A stretch of 64,000 nt of DNA, taken from assembly GCA_014905825.1 (NCBI GenBank), contig JACGCN010000002.1, forward strand, positions 1,054,001 through 1,118,000. Direction: 5' to 3'. Position numbers and translations under genes: made by a program. The notes below the pieces were generated by a model. That model ran no database searches. It worked only from the letters and a program-made list of their open reading frames with translations, and had not been told where the DNA came from. Source of the stretch: Lyophyllum atratum. Lineage: Eukaryota; Basidiomycota; Agaricomycetes; Agaricales; Lyophyllaceae. Shown piece after piece: positions 1 to 12,177 of the stretch. Positions within the stretch are counted from its first letter, which is position 1, and each line of letters opens with the position of its first letter.

Positions 1-1822
1 GAAAAGCGGAGAAGGAGGGACGAAGAGAAGGAAGCCAAACGTCTTCGTGAGCAAGGAAGGGGACAAGCTCACATCGATCACGACGCTGAACTCCGCAAAG
101 CCCGGGAACGAGATAGTATGGCTCGAGAACGCCGCAAAAGCTTCAATGCAGGTGCCGCAGGACCTCCTCAGGCTGCTGCCGGAGGATACGCATTCCCAGC
201 AAGCGGTGGAACCGCTGGATACCCCGGAACTGGATATCCGCCTAGTCCTTACTCTGGATATGGCGATCGGCCTGCCGGAGCCGTTGCTGTTCCTGGGTAC
301 GCCGCTAGTGGTGGATCTAATTACTCTCGTGAACGCAAGTATAGTGCCGGGCATGGAGGGTACTCGGACCTCGACCGCCAGCTTGGAGACCTTGATCTTC
401 GCGAAAGAGACAGAGAATATGCCGCCGAACGGGAAAGAGAAAGGAAAATCAGTGGCAACAGCCGGCCACGCAAGTACAGCACCAGCGAAGCGGGCGGCGA
501 GAGACCCCGCGCCGTTAGTGGTAATCTTGGACACCGACCTGAAGGCTACGCTCCCTCCGGTCCATATGGCGCAGCAGCAGCGTCTGGAGCTTACAAAGGC
601 TCAAGCAGACCTTATTCCGCAGCGGGCTATCAACCCAGCACATCACCCAATATGCGAGCTTCCCCGAGCTTGCGGTCGGCCGAAGCAGCATATATCCCGC
701 CTGGTGGAGGCTATCCACAATCCAACTACTCTACGTCACCTCCCCGTGGTCCAGTCGACCCCCATTCTCGGTCGACGACGCCCTTCGGAGGCCCAGCGCC
801 CAATGTATACCCTCGTGGCCATGTTATGGAGGGACAGGTCATCCGGGGAGATCGTTCCAGAGCGTCGTCCCCCATGCCTGGTAGTCATGGCCTGCCGCCT
901 AGTGGACCTTATTCGTCTGGTGCGATTGCCTTCCCGCAGGCTGGCACGTCTCCGAACATGTCCGCTTCAGTACCGTTCCCCGGAGACCAAGGGCCTCCCC
1001 AGCAACTAGCTGCCCCTGAAGGCTTCTCTCGCCCCGTGAATGGGTCCCACCCCTTTACGCCTTTCGACATCGTCAAGGTCCAGGATATGGAAAGATTCTG
1101 GTCCGAGATTCCAAGGATGCCGAATGTCCTCGTGACTCACGACGTATTCGAAGAAGACTGGAGCCGATTGATGCAGGTGCGTGAAGTAGAGCCATCGTAT
1201 CTGACGGGCTGACGAGTATCAACTCTTTCAGGACATCGCCCTTGCTTGGGCTGGGAAGCTCCCCGTTCCAGAACTTGCTCGTAGCGGACAGCCACCGAAG
1301 CGCTCAGCCCTTATCGCAGATCTTGTCGACTTGTGGAACACCTCGTTCTTCCTAATTCGCGGTGCAGAGCTTGTCCTGTATAAGGGAAGAGAACGACGGT
1401 CTGGCCGGCATGTCGGCATGATCGACAAAGATCTGCCTTACCTCGAGGAGGTGGACGACTATCCCTCCTCCGAAGAGGAGGAGCTCGATGATTCCGACGA
1501 TTCGGACTTGGACTACGGTGCGGGTAGATACAACAACGTCTATGGTCACCCACAACAGCAGCTGGCCGACGTTTTTGAGGCTGGACGACGCCGCAAGGAG
1601 GTAAAGCTGGCCGCCAAAGCCGAGCAGCGAAGGAGGCGCCACGAGAAGAATCGCAGGCGCAGGGAGAGATTCAGAGAACGCAAATATTCTCTGTATCTCG
1701 TGTATGTGCCGACCAACGTAGGTGGGGGCGGTGGCCACATGGGTCCTGGAGTCCCAGGCGGATACCCTGCTGGATCAACTGGAGGCGGAGGCGGAGGCTA
1801 CGGAATGGGAGGACGATATTAA
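1..1822 (+). CDS. Conserved fungal low-complexity protein, 5' end missing
   Basis: The frame is open from the window edge, so the N-terminus is missing; about 588 residues are visible. Exon 1 runs to 1176, a 55-nt GT-AG intron spans 1177-1231, and exon 2 ends at the stop at 1820-1822. The first part is Gly/Ser/Pro/Tyr-rich and disordered, with an Arg/Glu-rich stretch and several basic R-K-[YS]-S sites. A folded-looking block begins at GSHPFTPFDIVKVQDMERFW and crosses the intron into DIALAWAGKLPVPE, followed by a segment ending in YKGRERRSGRHVG. The tail is acidic, then strongly basic (RRRRHEKNRRRRERFRERK), then Gly-rich. I recall this block-plus-tail layout in uncharacterised basidiomycete proteins but know no function. 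The alternating charge blocks suggest RNA or scaffold binding, which is inference only. It is convergent with RAT1. Confidence 0.75.
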
Positions 1823-2070
1823 ATACCAACTGCTTTTCTTGGAGTTCACGGGATATATCATAGTCGCTTTGAAGTTTAGATTTGTTTTGCATGTAACACC
1901 CAAGTAACTCCTACAGCGTATGTCGTACTACTTTCTCTGGAATCTATAATTTATTCACGTCTTGTAATGATATGGTGACGAATAGTGTTTGGTGTGCTAA
2001 ACTAAGCGGTACCTGGAGACGATAGTACTAAAATACAAACCTTGAAATTGCTGACGCTAAGTATAATGCA

Positions 2071-5000
2071 TTACCAGCCCCTTCCTCTCCCACGTCCTGG
2101 AGCAGCATACGGAGCACCTCCACGATTGCTTCCTTGATATGCAAGGGCACTGTTCGCACCCTGTTGACCTCCTCCATATCCTCCATATCCACCGTAGCCG
2201 CCGTATCCGCCGTATCCACCACGATCCTGTCCACCCCCGCCTTGTCCGCCCCCTCTGTACGCCCCACCGCTATATCCTTCACTAACATACTCGCCCCCTC
2301 CGTATCCTCCATAGCTTGGTGGTCCACCTCTGGGTGGAGGAGCACCGCGACCTGACCCGTAGCCGCCGTAACTCTGCGCTGGGGGAGGGCCTCCATAGCC
2401 ACCATAACCTCCGTATTGTTGCGGAGGCGGTGGCTGCTGGTAAGGAGCTCGGGGCGGCTGCTGATAACCGCCACCACCGCCACCACCACCCCTGCTACCA
2501 TATCCACGACCTCCGCCACCCCCTCCTCGGTCGGGCCCATACGAACTCTGCGAGCTCGGACCGTAATTGGTGGGTCGCGAGTGGTATGGGTCATTTCTTT
2601 GACGATCAGCACCTCCGTGCGCCCAGTTGCCTGACCTGCCGTTGGCCCCTCCGTTGGACCATCCGCCACGCCCGCGTCCGCGACCGCCGTTCCTCGTGAC
2701 CTCAAGGTCGTTTGATGTAAGGATTCTTGGTGTTTTCTTCACACCAGGAAGCATGGCCGATCGGTGAGGAGTGAGCTGCTTGGGGAAGAAGTATAAAGCT
2801 GAGAGCGAGCGGTCGTTCTGGATATCTGGAACGCTGTCCATCTCGAAGGGCGCGTAATAGGTGGATCCTGGAATGCAGTCTGGGTTTCGCAAGACAGTTC
2901 CACTCATACCACTACTCAACCTGACGTCGATGGGCACCGGCTGCAAGAAGAGATTGGTAAGCTCTGTGGACATTCAGACTAGGAAAGGAACTTACATCTT
3001 GATTTTTGCGTTTCCCATACAGAGCCTCATAGAATGGATAGATGGGATGGTCATTGGAGGCGAAGATAACGTCGTTGCCCCATGTATTGCGTTTGACCTC
3101 TTCCTCGGAGAGATTGGGGTATTCCGTGGCCATAGCTTCCAACAATCGCTTTGGATCGATGAAAGGAAGAAGCGCGACGCCCTGCCACGCCATCTTTTTA
3201 CCATTCATATCAATTTCGAAGGTCGGCGGATAGAAGTCGATGATTGGCGAATTCTCTTCAGTCATCAAGGTATGGAACACTGAAGGGATATGTTGTCGGC
3301 TAGGCGTAAGACGAAACATTAGTGGTGGTACAACAGCTGTAACAGAAACACACCTGGCAGCTGGGAACACACCCATTAGTTGTTCAAACGGCTGGAAAGG
3401 CTGTCCGAGAACAAAATTGAGCTCCATTTTGTCAACCTCCTGGAAATCTGCAGCAAAGGGAGCAAAGTGGTAGGGATAGTACCATTGCCACGATGGTGTC
3501 TAAAATCGGGTTAACGAATGCTCTTGGAGATTATAAGAAGGACGTACCCCTTGATAGTAGTACTGGAGGACCCATGATAACCCCTCGATATAAGCTTGGG
3601 TTATACTGCGGAAGGAGATCAGGCGACAGAAAGACGTGGTTACACAGCAAACGCACCCTTTTCTGAACTCTGTATCTGTCAATTCAACTCCGAATTTCTG
3701 CCTGTAATACCGTTCCTTGTACCCAGGCTCCCATAGCCTGCGATAAAAAGTCAAGCGTTATAACAACCAGGGTGGCAGAAGTCACATACTTGACAGTGTC
3801 CTCTTGCTCTACAGTTCCATCGGCATTCACTTTGAGAGGCGTAGTAGCGGGAGCATCAGGCGGAATATCGTCATCCTCTTCCACTGTCACCACCTCGTCT
3901 ATTACTTCATCTGCCGCTGCTGGGCCTTCGTCGAATTTCCGCTTCGTACCAGCCAATGGCTTGTCATCAATGACATCCCCGTTCATGAAAATATCAGGAT
4001 CAGGCTCTCCATCTGCGTCTGTATCGTTCGCGTCTGTGAGCGCAGACTCGCTCTTCGTCTCGTGCTGAGTAGCAAGTACAGCAAGACTACTAGTTCGATG
4101 GTTTCCCAGACCGGGAACATCATCATCATCGGCAGTAGCACTCTGGGTACGAACTTTAAATCCTATGGAAACGGAGCTAGCGCTCATGGGGGAGGCTTCA
4201 AGTGTTGCACCTATGGATACAACAGGCTTGGAGGGAGAGAGGGGTTTTGCGGGCAGGGACTTTACTGGTGAAAGACCAGACATTTCAGCTTTCAAGACCT
4301 CGGCAGCGCTCATATTCGCCATACGAATCGCACGTCGGTTCGCAACTACGTCACGATTAGACCCAGCAAGTGCTTGTGCAGCTGTGGGCGCATTTTGAAT
4401 TGCTTGGGCAGTCTGGGGAGCACCGAAACCAATAGAGTCTGCATTCGCGGCAAAGTCATACGACGGGCGTTGGGGAAGGGAATGATGCACGGCAGGAGCG
4501 GAGGATGATGTGGAAGTAGGAGGAGTAGGGTTCACAGTCAAAGCCATGGAAGAGGAAGGACCTGCAGCGAATCCTGCTTTATTGTTCTGTTGCTCCAACT
4601 TACGCCGTTTCGCATTCTGATCCTGTCGCTCTTCAGCTAAATTTAAGAAAAATATGTGTCAATTGGTGTTTTCTTTTGTGTCGAGAGGGAAAAGTAGCCA
4701 ACAACTGGCAGTAACGAAGGTAGGGGTAAGACAGACCTTCACGCCGCCTCCGGAAGATCTCATCTTCTCTTTTAGCGAGACCCTCAAGAATGATCTGCGC
4801 TCTCGACATCTCAAGTTGTCCGTGTGAAGTTAAATATCCACCCATTCTAGGAAGTTCTTGTTTCCAGATCTTCAACAGAGTATCGATCGCCCCTTCTCGA
4901 ATCTCAAGCGAGGGAAGGTGGGGAAGGAAATCGTTGCCGACAAAGAAGATGAGCAACACCCAGTCATCGATAGCTTGTTCTAGGGAGAAAGGGAAGGTAG

Positions 5001-6397
5001 CCTGGGTGACATTGAGTTCGACTTCCAGATACTCGCGTAGAATAGCGACATCGAGGAAAATGAAAGGCTTTTTCTCCGCTGGAGGCTTTTTCTGTATCTC
5101 TGCTTTCGTGCCTGTACATTGAGCAGCATAATGTCCTTCCTGACCACACATGCGGCAAGCATTAGGGCTAGTATCGTTTGCAAAGACGTCCTCTCGGAGC
5201 ACTCTGAAATGAGCCTCGTGTGTGGCTAGAGCAAGCATGATCAAATCAGCATCCTGGAAATAAATAGTGAGAATTCGTTGCTATAAAAAGGAACAGAAGC
5301 ACCGACCAAACCATAAATTACATGGCGAGTGTTAGGGTCATGTCCAGGATTACTGCGTTGGCGTCTGATATAGTCCATAATTTTGTGTTCTCCCTCTCCG
5401 GGAACACTGGCGTCAGATATAATGACTTGCATCTGGAAATAAAGGTAAGCGTGGAGCTGCTATAACAGTACAACTTCACTCACTGTCTTCCAGCCTGGAT
5501 CGGTGTTCATCTTTTTAACCACCCAGTAGCGCAGTGATGCAGCAAGCAACGTCATGAACGGAGTACCGGGCGTGATAGCATTGGAATCCCACGAGACTTT
5601 GTTCTTATCGTCTTCGCTGACTTCCTTGCCCATAGCTATAGTAAAATCCATGTTATATAAGGCTCCTGCTGAGAAAGTGAACAACGAACCTTCCCAGAGG
5701 GCAACGGATTCTTTCCTAGCATCCTCTTTGTCCTGTGCCTCCTGAGCTGAGCGGAACCGACGAGAACGCTGTTGATTCATCTTCGCTCGAGGTGCAACAC
5801 CATCTGCGAGAATGCTGTGAGACGATAGAACAATCGAGCAGGAGGTGATCATTACCAATAGCCATGAATAGTAATTTTCGGGGTCTAACCATGTTCACGA
5901 CTCGTTCCGTATACTGGAAGATTTCAACCATCATCTCTTCCTCCGTCTCGGGAGCCGGCTACAATCAGGAGTTCAGGCAATTGTATTAGCAGAGTTGGGA
6001 CGTGACCCACCTTCCCCTCAGGATGCGTACAAGGGTGAACCTAGGAAACCCGTCAAAAACGCCGTTGTCGAGGTAGAAAACACGTACAATTCCATTCATG
6101 TCAAGATATAGATTATCGAACTCCGTTCCATTGGGATTAGGCTGTGCCATGTTGACCGGAATGGTTACGAAGGAACCATCTTCATCTGGGACTTTTATTT
6201 CTTCCTCTTCTTCCACAGGGTAGACTAGAAGTCGAGGCATGAGTGATTCATTTTTTTCGGCGAACAAGAAGATGCGTTGAAAGAATACTGACTGATTTTA
6301 GGGTATTTCTTGCTGAGCCAGCGGAAAAGCGCGGGTACACCCTGTATGCAATCATGTTAAACTGTCGAACGAAGGCGAAGGGTTGAGAACAAACCAT
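2071..6397 (-). CDS. RAT1: 5'-3' exoribonuclease 2 (RAT1/XRN2)
   Basis: Nuclear 5'-to-3' exoribonuclease that trims rRNA and snoRNA precursors and drives torpedo termination of RNA polymerase II. I resolve 15 exons giving 1178 residues in a closed frame. The N-terminal XRN nuclease domain starts [16 protein letters not shown] and carries [18 protein letters not shown] and [23 protein letters not shown] zinc knuckle ([14 protein letters not shown], about residues 271-284) is typical of the nuclear Rat1/Xrn2 branch rather than cytoplasmic Xrn1. [13 protein letters not shown] and the C-terminal conserved segments follow, then a Gly/Arg-rich RGG-like tail of about 170 residues ending in GRGRGRGW. 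The coding part of exon 1 is only the ATG (6395-6397); the first intron is 6342-6394. The longest intron (4637-4736) is about 100 nt. The gene is divergent from eIF2B delta with about 300 bp between starts. Family assignment is very secure. Confidence 0.97.
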
Positions 6398-6701
6398 AAT
6401 AGAGGCAAGATTATTCTACAGAGAAACCGAATATAGATGTTCCTGTCGTCTGTGGAAAATGTTGGCCGTCGTGGTCGTTGTGGTCGGTAGTGACGAGGAG
6501 GGTTGCAATTTGCGTGCCATGTTGTGAGATCACATGATCTTATGTCATTTCAAGCGATTCTGACTCGAGTCCGATCCAGATTGACCCCAAGATATTCTGA
6601 GCTAATCGTCCGTCCGAAACAAGGCCTCAAGAAACGATCAGCTATCTTGTACGCACACATAGGAACACGATCCCAGTCTCCCCTTCCAAATTCACCGTCA
6701 A
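6398..6701. promoter_or_regulatory. Shared promoter interval between RAT1 and eIF2B delta
   Basis: These 304 bp separate the start codons of two divergent housekeeping genes, so the promoters of both must lie here or in the leaders. I see no clear TATA box. Polarity comes from the flanking starts; regulation is inferred. Confidence 0.5.
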
Positions 6702-8309
6702 ATGCCCGTTCCAACAAATATCGAGGTGCCAGAGCCTCCGGCCGCTCGTCAGCCTTCCCAAAAATCAATGACCAAAGCCGAGCGCCGTGAACTGCAGGAG
6801 CGACAACGCGCTGCCAAACTCGCACAAAAGCCGACCGGCCCACCTTCTGTCTCTGCTGCTAAAGAAGCTACACCCGCGAAACCGAAAACACCATCAACCC
6901 CATCGCAGAAGAAATTTGGAGATGCTAGTGGGAGTGGGACTGCCAAGTCTTCGTTGTCCAAAGAAGTCAACGCAAATCATTCTTCTGTAATCGATGATAC
7001 TACAGGCGGGAGATCTGTGTCTCGGGGCCTGCGGATATTTTCACATTTTGGCCTCCCGAAACCAGTCGGACATGTAATTAAAGGCGACATCCATCCAGCA
7101 ATAATTCGCTTGGGGCTCCTTTTCTCTGAGTTCCGCATATGCGGTTCAAATGCGCGGTGTATTGCCACCTTGACGGCTTTCAAAACCGTACGTGCATTCA
7201 CGATCTCTGACCCACTCAACATTGATCTTTAAATTAGGTGATCCAAGATTACACCACGCCGTCGCATAACACGCTCTCGCGCCATCTCATGACACATTTA
7301 TCACCCCAAATCACACATCTCGTCAGTGCGCGTCCGATGTCAGTGACAATGGGTAACGCGATCCGGCAGCTGAAATTGGAAATCAGTGGATCGGACATTG
7401 ACATGATCGAGCAAGACGTACGTCTGCTCATATTTTTTAGCTACGGGTACTTATCTCGTGACTGCAGGCCAAAGACGCACTGTGTCAAAAGATCGATAAT
7501 TATATTCGGGAGAGGATTATCCTTGCAGATGAGGTCATTCAAGAACTTGCAGGCAAGAAAATTAACGATGGGGATGTTATCCTTACCTACGCAAGGTTCG
7601 TGGCCGACTGTCTATTGCTTGCAATATGTTTTTTATCGGATCTGACCAGATCTTCGGTCGTGGAAAAGACTCTTTTGAATGCGCACGAAGAAGGGAAAAG
7701 GTTCTCCGTTATTGTGGTTGACTCGCGTCCGCTCCTTGAAGGCGCGTTTTTTCCGTAGACCAAGTCCTACTTTTTCTCATCGTTGCATCCTTAGGCAAAG
7801 CTTTGCTCAAGACTCTAACGAATACTAATCCTCCTATACCCTGCACCTACGCCCTACTTTCCGCTCTGCCTTCACTGATGACAGAAGTTACCACTGTCCT
7901 CCTCGGTGCCCATTCTCTAAGCGCGAACGGCGCAGTATACTCACGTGCGGGGACTGCACTTGTGGCGATGATTGCGAAAGCTCATTCTGTACCCGTGATG
8001 GTTTGCTGCGAGACGTATAAGTTCAGCGAAGGAGTGATGTTGGACGGCTTTGGCAAGAACGAGCTTGGTGAGATGTGAACATCATAGTCCGGTTGTTTAT
8101 TTTTAACACAAATTTTAGCTCCAGCACGGTTCTCACAACCTACAAAGCATTCACAGATCCTCATGCCGACATCAAATCTCGAAATTTTGAATCCTCTTTA
8201 CGATTTAACTCCCCCTTCATGTATAACAGCTGTTGTTACCGAAGTCGGATTGATTCCGCCGAGTAGTATTAGCTCCATTCCCCTGGCGTTGGGCAAAGCT
8301 AATTTGTAG
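6702..8309 (+). CDS. GCD2: Translation initiation factor eIF2B subunit delta
   Basis: Regulatory subunit of the eIF2B guanine-nucleotide exchange factor, which recycles eIF2-GDP during translation initiation and senses eIF2 phosphorylation. Six exons (6702-7187, 7238-7417, 7468-7595, 7650-7741, 7795-8067, 8119-8309) give 449 residues. The basic, low-complexity N-terminus (MTKAERRELQERQRAAK) is typical of the delta subunit. The IF-2B Rossmann-like domain shows VIQDYTTPSHNTLSRHL, RPMSVTMGNAIRQLK, VVDSRPLLEGKALL, GAHSLSANGAVYSRAGTALV and NPLYDLTPPSCITAVVTEVG. Intron 4 (7742-7794) appears to use a GC donor (GCGCGT): no GT donor in reach keeps LLEG-KALL in frame. It is convergent with the MTP18-like gene, with about 200 bp between stops. 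Confidence 0.95.
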
Positions 8310-8513
8310 GTTTATGCATATGGATGTATCATACTTGGTGTTTCGCTATCAGTTATCATCCTTACTTATCGCAGTGTCTGCATAATGGGTTGAGTTGTAT
8401 TGAAATAGGTGGTAGTATTATTTATAGAAGTAATACAAATATGCGGCGGCATGCATCTAATGCTGGTGTAGAGCGAAGTGCAGGAGTTCCTTTCTATGAT
8501 GGCAAGCAAATAT

Positions 8514-9307
8514 CTATAGTTCAGGTCTATCCTTCGGTGTCCGCCCGCGCTTGTTTTTCGATTCGATTAACTTTCGCCTGATCCAATCGAATGCACGCTC
8601 GGTGGCGATTTCCACGGGATGATCGAAGAGGTACGGCAGGGCCGGAACGATAGCCAAACCAGTCATGGTAGGACCCCATGTCCTGAGACGAACGTTCTTC
8701 GTATTTCTGAACGCCTTCTTAGCCTGGGCAACTGCGGTGTGAATCGTGAGCGCAGGAAGAGCCCTGTGAGATATTCCAGGTGTTAAAGCCGTGAGTCTAC
8801 GCAGTCATTGTGAGAAGACGAACATGGAGGCTATAGACTGAAATGTAGCACGTTGAACGGCCGCAAGTGCGATACGGGTGGGTTCGGAAAAATTTGCTGC
8901 TTCTATCGGAGACGGTCCCCGACGATAAGCCTTGTAGGACTCGTAGCCCACATCACTTGGAAGGCAGGATCACATTGTCGTCCCATCGGTCTCAATAATA
9001 CAACACGTACCCCGCCAGATAAAGCCAAGATACTCCATAGGCGGCAGTGACGACCCACGGGGGTACGACGGGGCGGAAAGCTTCGCCGACGTCACTGGTC
9101 TATGTCGTATGGTCAGCCTGAGAAGAACGTCTAGAGAGCTGACTGTACATATGCAATATAACGAGAACCAGCGCGAAGGGCGGTTCTTAGACGCGCACCA
9201 TATGCCAAGTATCGGACATCTGAGTCAGTGCTGTCCGCGTCCTTGTCCGCAAGATCGTCGACCGTGACTTTGGCGGCTTTAAGAGTAGTAGCTTCTGTTG
9301 TAGACAT
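8514..9307 (-). CDS. MTP18: MTP18-type mitochondrial fission process protein
   Basis: Probable inner mitochondrial membrane protein of the MTFP1/MTP18 family, linked in animals to mitochondrial fission. Four exons (9149-9307, 9011-9099, 8824-8955, 8514-8763) give 209 residues with all phases closing. Family-typical segments are VRYLAYGARLRTALRAGSRY, TSDVGEAFRPVVPPWVV, AYGVSWLYLAGDVGYESYKA and WGPTMTGLAIVPALPYLFDH, with hydrophobic helices between them. The C-terminus is basic. It is divergent from the FHA-forkhead gene, with 172 bp between starts. The family call is strong; the role in this fungus is inferred from homologues. Confidence 0.88.
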
Positions 9308-9479
9308 GAACTAGAAATGGCCCGAAGAGAGGAATTAATTATTATTTAATTTTTTGATTCGGTCCGATCATCACGTGGGATGTGAACATATCGGGTGTTG
9401 GCAATTCGAGACTGGCAGGCTTGTCATTCACTCTGAGCTCGAATTCTCGAGCTCGTCGCCCGCCCCCCTCCTAGCCTTC
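9308..9479. promoter_or_regulatory. Short divergent promoter interval (MTP18-like / FHA-forkhead)
   Basis: Only 172 bp separate the two start codons. An AT-rich run near 9336-9356 (AATTAATTATTATTTAATTT) is the only conspicuous element and may be a nucleosome-poor core. Regulatory role is inferred. Confidence 0.4.
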
Positions 9480-11801
9480 ATGGATACCCGGACTCGCTCT
9501 GCATCTCCTGTTGCTCTTGTCGACGTCAAGCTGGAACACACTCCTCCAGCTCAAGACAAGATATCTGCCTACTATTCCCTGGTCTTTCCTCACTTCACAT
9601 TCTACATTCAGACTCTTTCAGTGACCATCGGTCGGCGATGTGCTCCCAACTTAAATGCTCCTACCACATCAACTGCGGAACCTACTACAGTGGACGTGGA
9701 TCTGGGAGCACTCAAGAGTGTTTCGCGTCTTCATGCTAAGATAGAATATGACCAGGATGAGGATCGCTTCGTCCTCGCCGTCATCGGCCGCAATGGCGCT
9801 TGGGTGGACGGTGTATGGTCTGGAAGTGGGACGAGGGCACCATTGGGTGAAAGGTACGACACCTTCGCTTTTCATCCCCCGTTTCTCGGTTTGACGACTC
9901 CTTCCTCTCTTCTAGATCCCAAATTCAAATTGCATCACGCACGTTTCACTTCGTGCTTCCTCCCCCACCTCCCCCAGAGGATACTCCATCTCCAAGCTCT
10001 CAATCTTCCAACAACCGACCGCGCTCCCCATCTGTCGATATCACTTCTATTTCTCCTCCGTCCTCGCAGCCCTCCCACACGCCACCTCCGCCAGCCGAGC
10101 ATAAACTTCCTGCGCCACCTCCAGAGCCTCAACTCGTTTCTCCACCCCCACTAAAGCTGAAATCCCGCCCTGCGCCAGCTACTTCACCTCAACTCCCGAA
10201 CTCGAATGCAATCGGCAAGTCGAACAAAGCCGCGTCCAAGAAACGGAAAAAAGGAGAGGTCGAGCCACCTGTTCTTCCAAAGCCGAAACCGGAGGACATG
10301 CCTCCCAAACCGCCCTTCACATACGCACAGCTTATTTACAAGGCTATCAAAGCTATCGGCGAGAAAGCCACCCTGCAGGAGATATGTTCATGGATAATGA
10401 ACACACAGGAGTACTATCGATATACAGATGCTTCTTGGATGGTTGGTCTTCCTATTCCTTATTTACAACGTCATATTGACCGTCTTATAACAGAGCTCTG
10501 TTCGGCACAATCTCTCCTCTAGTCGGGCCTTTCAGAAACTGGAACGGTGTGGAGGTGACAGAGGGAAAGGCTTTTTTTGGAAACTCGACGAGAAGCATTC
10601 GCAAACTCTGGAGGAACAAGAGGCGAAGAGCTCTCAGTCCGCCGCTACTGGTGGTTCCCAAGGTGCCTTTGAAGGGAACGTTCGAGGAAGAAAGAAAGAT
10701 AAGGGTGTCGTGTTGGAACCTGCTTTGAAGCGAAGTGTCAAGGGAGATCTCAAAGGCGCACTGCTACCACCTCCCTTGACGTCCACTCCACTTGCCATGA
10801 AGACTTCGCCTCCTTTGACAGCTACAGCAATACCAACACCGTCGGCCAGTACCAGTACGTCACCTACTCCTAGTAAAGTGACTACAACAACACCTGCAAC
10901 TACGGGAGTATTTGCATATCCCACGCATCCACACAATGCCCATATGACGACGATACCACAGACTTCTGCTGTCACATCTGGCTATTCCGCCTCGCCGATG
11001 AGTGCGCCAAACCCATATGCCGCATGGACGATGCATCCAATGTCGACTGTGAATGGACCAACTCCCCTACAACCTACTACTTCTGGGGCTTCGGCATCCC
11101 CGCGAACGGAACCCCCTCCCTCTTCGTCTGCGTCGCCTGCTCCACCGCCTCGACATCAGTCACCACTTGCACCCCCTCTAGCGCAACCAACTCAACCCAG
11201 CGCACCTTCAGTGCCTGATGTCAACCTCCCCATTGTACTCGGACCTATCCCACCTACTCACCCTGATTATTCACCTGCACACCCTCATAACTCCGTGAAA
11301 GAGGGGTACATGATCCTGCACGAACGAACACTTATCCTTGACCCAGACGTCTTTGGGGGACTTACGAAGGAGACACTGGCGGGCCTGGAGAAAATGGGGA
11401 CGATGTCGGCCCTGCAGGTTTTGAAGGATCACATGGTGAAGGCGCTGAAGGAACGTAGAGCCAAGGGGAGAGGCCGCATGAAGAGGATGAGAGGGACTGG
11501 AAAGAGAACCGGCGGTCCTAGTGTGGATCCTGTGGGCGGACCCTTCACGAATGCGCCCCTTGAACGGAAGCCTGCTGCGGTGGGTATGGGCTCCTCCACC
11601 ATGGTGCCCACTGCAGCTGCAAGTTCTGATGGGCTGCCTCGGCCGGGTCCAGTTGCGGACACAATATCTGGTGCTGCGCCGATGGACGTCATTGGAGGTC
11701 CACACGGCGAGGTTGGCTCTCCGATTGTCATCGTCGATGACTCGGACGATGATGGTCCTGCTGCAAAGCGGAGGAAGGTCGACGACGTTCTCTTCTTATG
11801 A
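9480..11801 (+). CDS. Forkhead transcription factor with N-terminal FHA domain
   Basis: Nuclear DNA-binding regulator in the Fkh1/Fkh2/Fhl1 architecture: FHA phosphothreonine-binding domain first, forkhead winged helix second. Three exons (9480-9853, 9916-10441, 10494-11801) give 735 residues. The FHA part (about residues 30-160) has TLSVTIGRRC, VSRLHAKIEYD and RNGAWVDGV, the expected GR, SRxHA and NG(A)xV signatures. The forkhead domain spans about 256-335 (KPPFTYAQLIYKAI, WMSSVRHNLSSSRAFQKL, GKGFFWKLDE), and the last intron splits its recognition-helix region. The tail is Pro/Ser/Thr-rich, then basic, and ends in an acidic SIM-like stretch (PIVIVDDSDDDG). Fkh1/2 act in cell-cycle transcription and Fhl1 in ribosomal-protein gene control; which of these applies cannot be decided from sequence. 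Confidence 0.92.
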
Positions 11802-12177
11802 CCGTTGACCCCGACGGCTCCGGCTGCTCTAGCGACGTTTATGCTTACGACTTCATGACCGATATTCAGACATCGTTCCTAATTCTTATAATGTGTATAC
11901 AAGTTAGGCAAATCTCATGGACAGAGGACTTCATTCGCTGTTGCGTCGCTACTCAATTCCTCCCCCGCATGCTTATTTCTCTCTTGCAGTTAATATCGGC
12001 ATAGCATATCATGTCATACACTTAGTAGTATAGGTACAAGTACAAGTTTTCACATGTCGCAGGTCTCGCCCTCGGAAGATGATGCCCAACATCACAACAC
12101 AGCGTTGGGCATCAATTTTTTCTCTTCGTCTCTCGTTCATGTTCCTGCCATCCCTCGCTCGTGGCAGCCGCTCCGAG
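11802..12177. other. Intergenic, converging 3' ends
   Basis: About 376 bp between convergent stops. It presumably holds both 3' UTRs. I see no gene, repeat or RNA here. Confidence 0.5.

Noticed and set aside
47..1009. 320-codon frame overlapping the first gene
   Set aside because: Shadow frame of the Gly/Ser/Pro-rich coding exon; the other frame carries the conserved block and continues across the intron.
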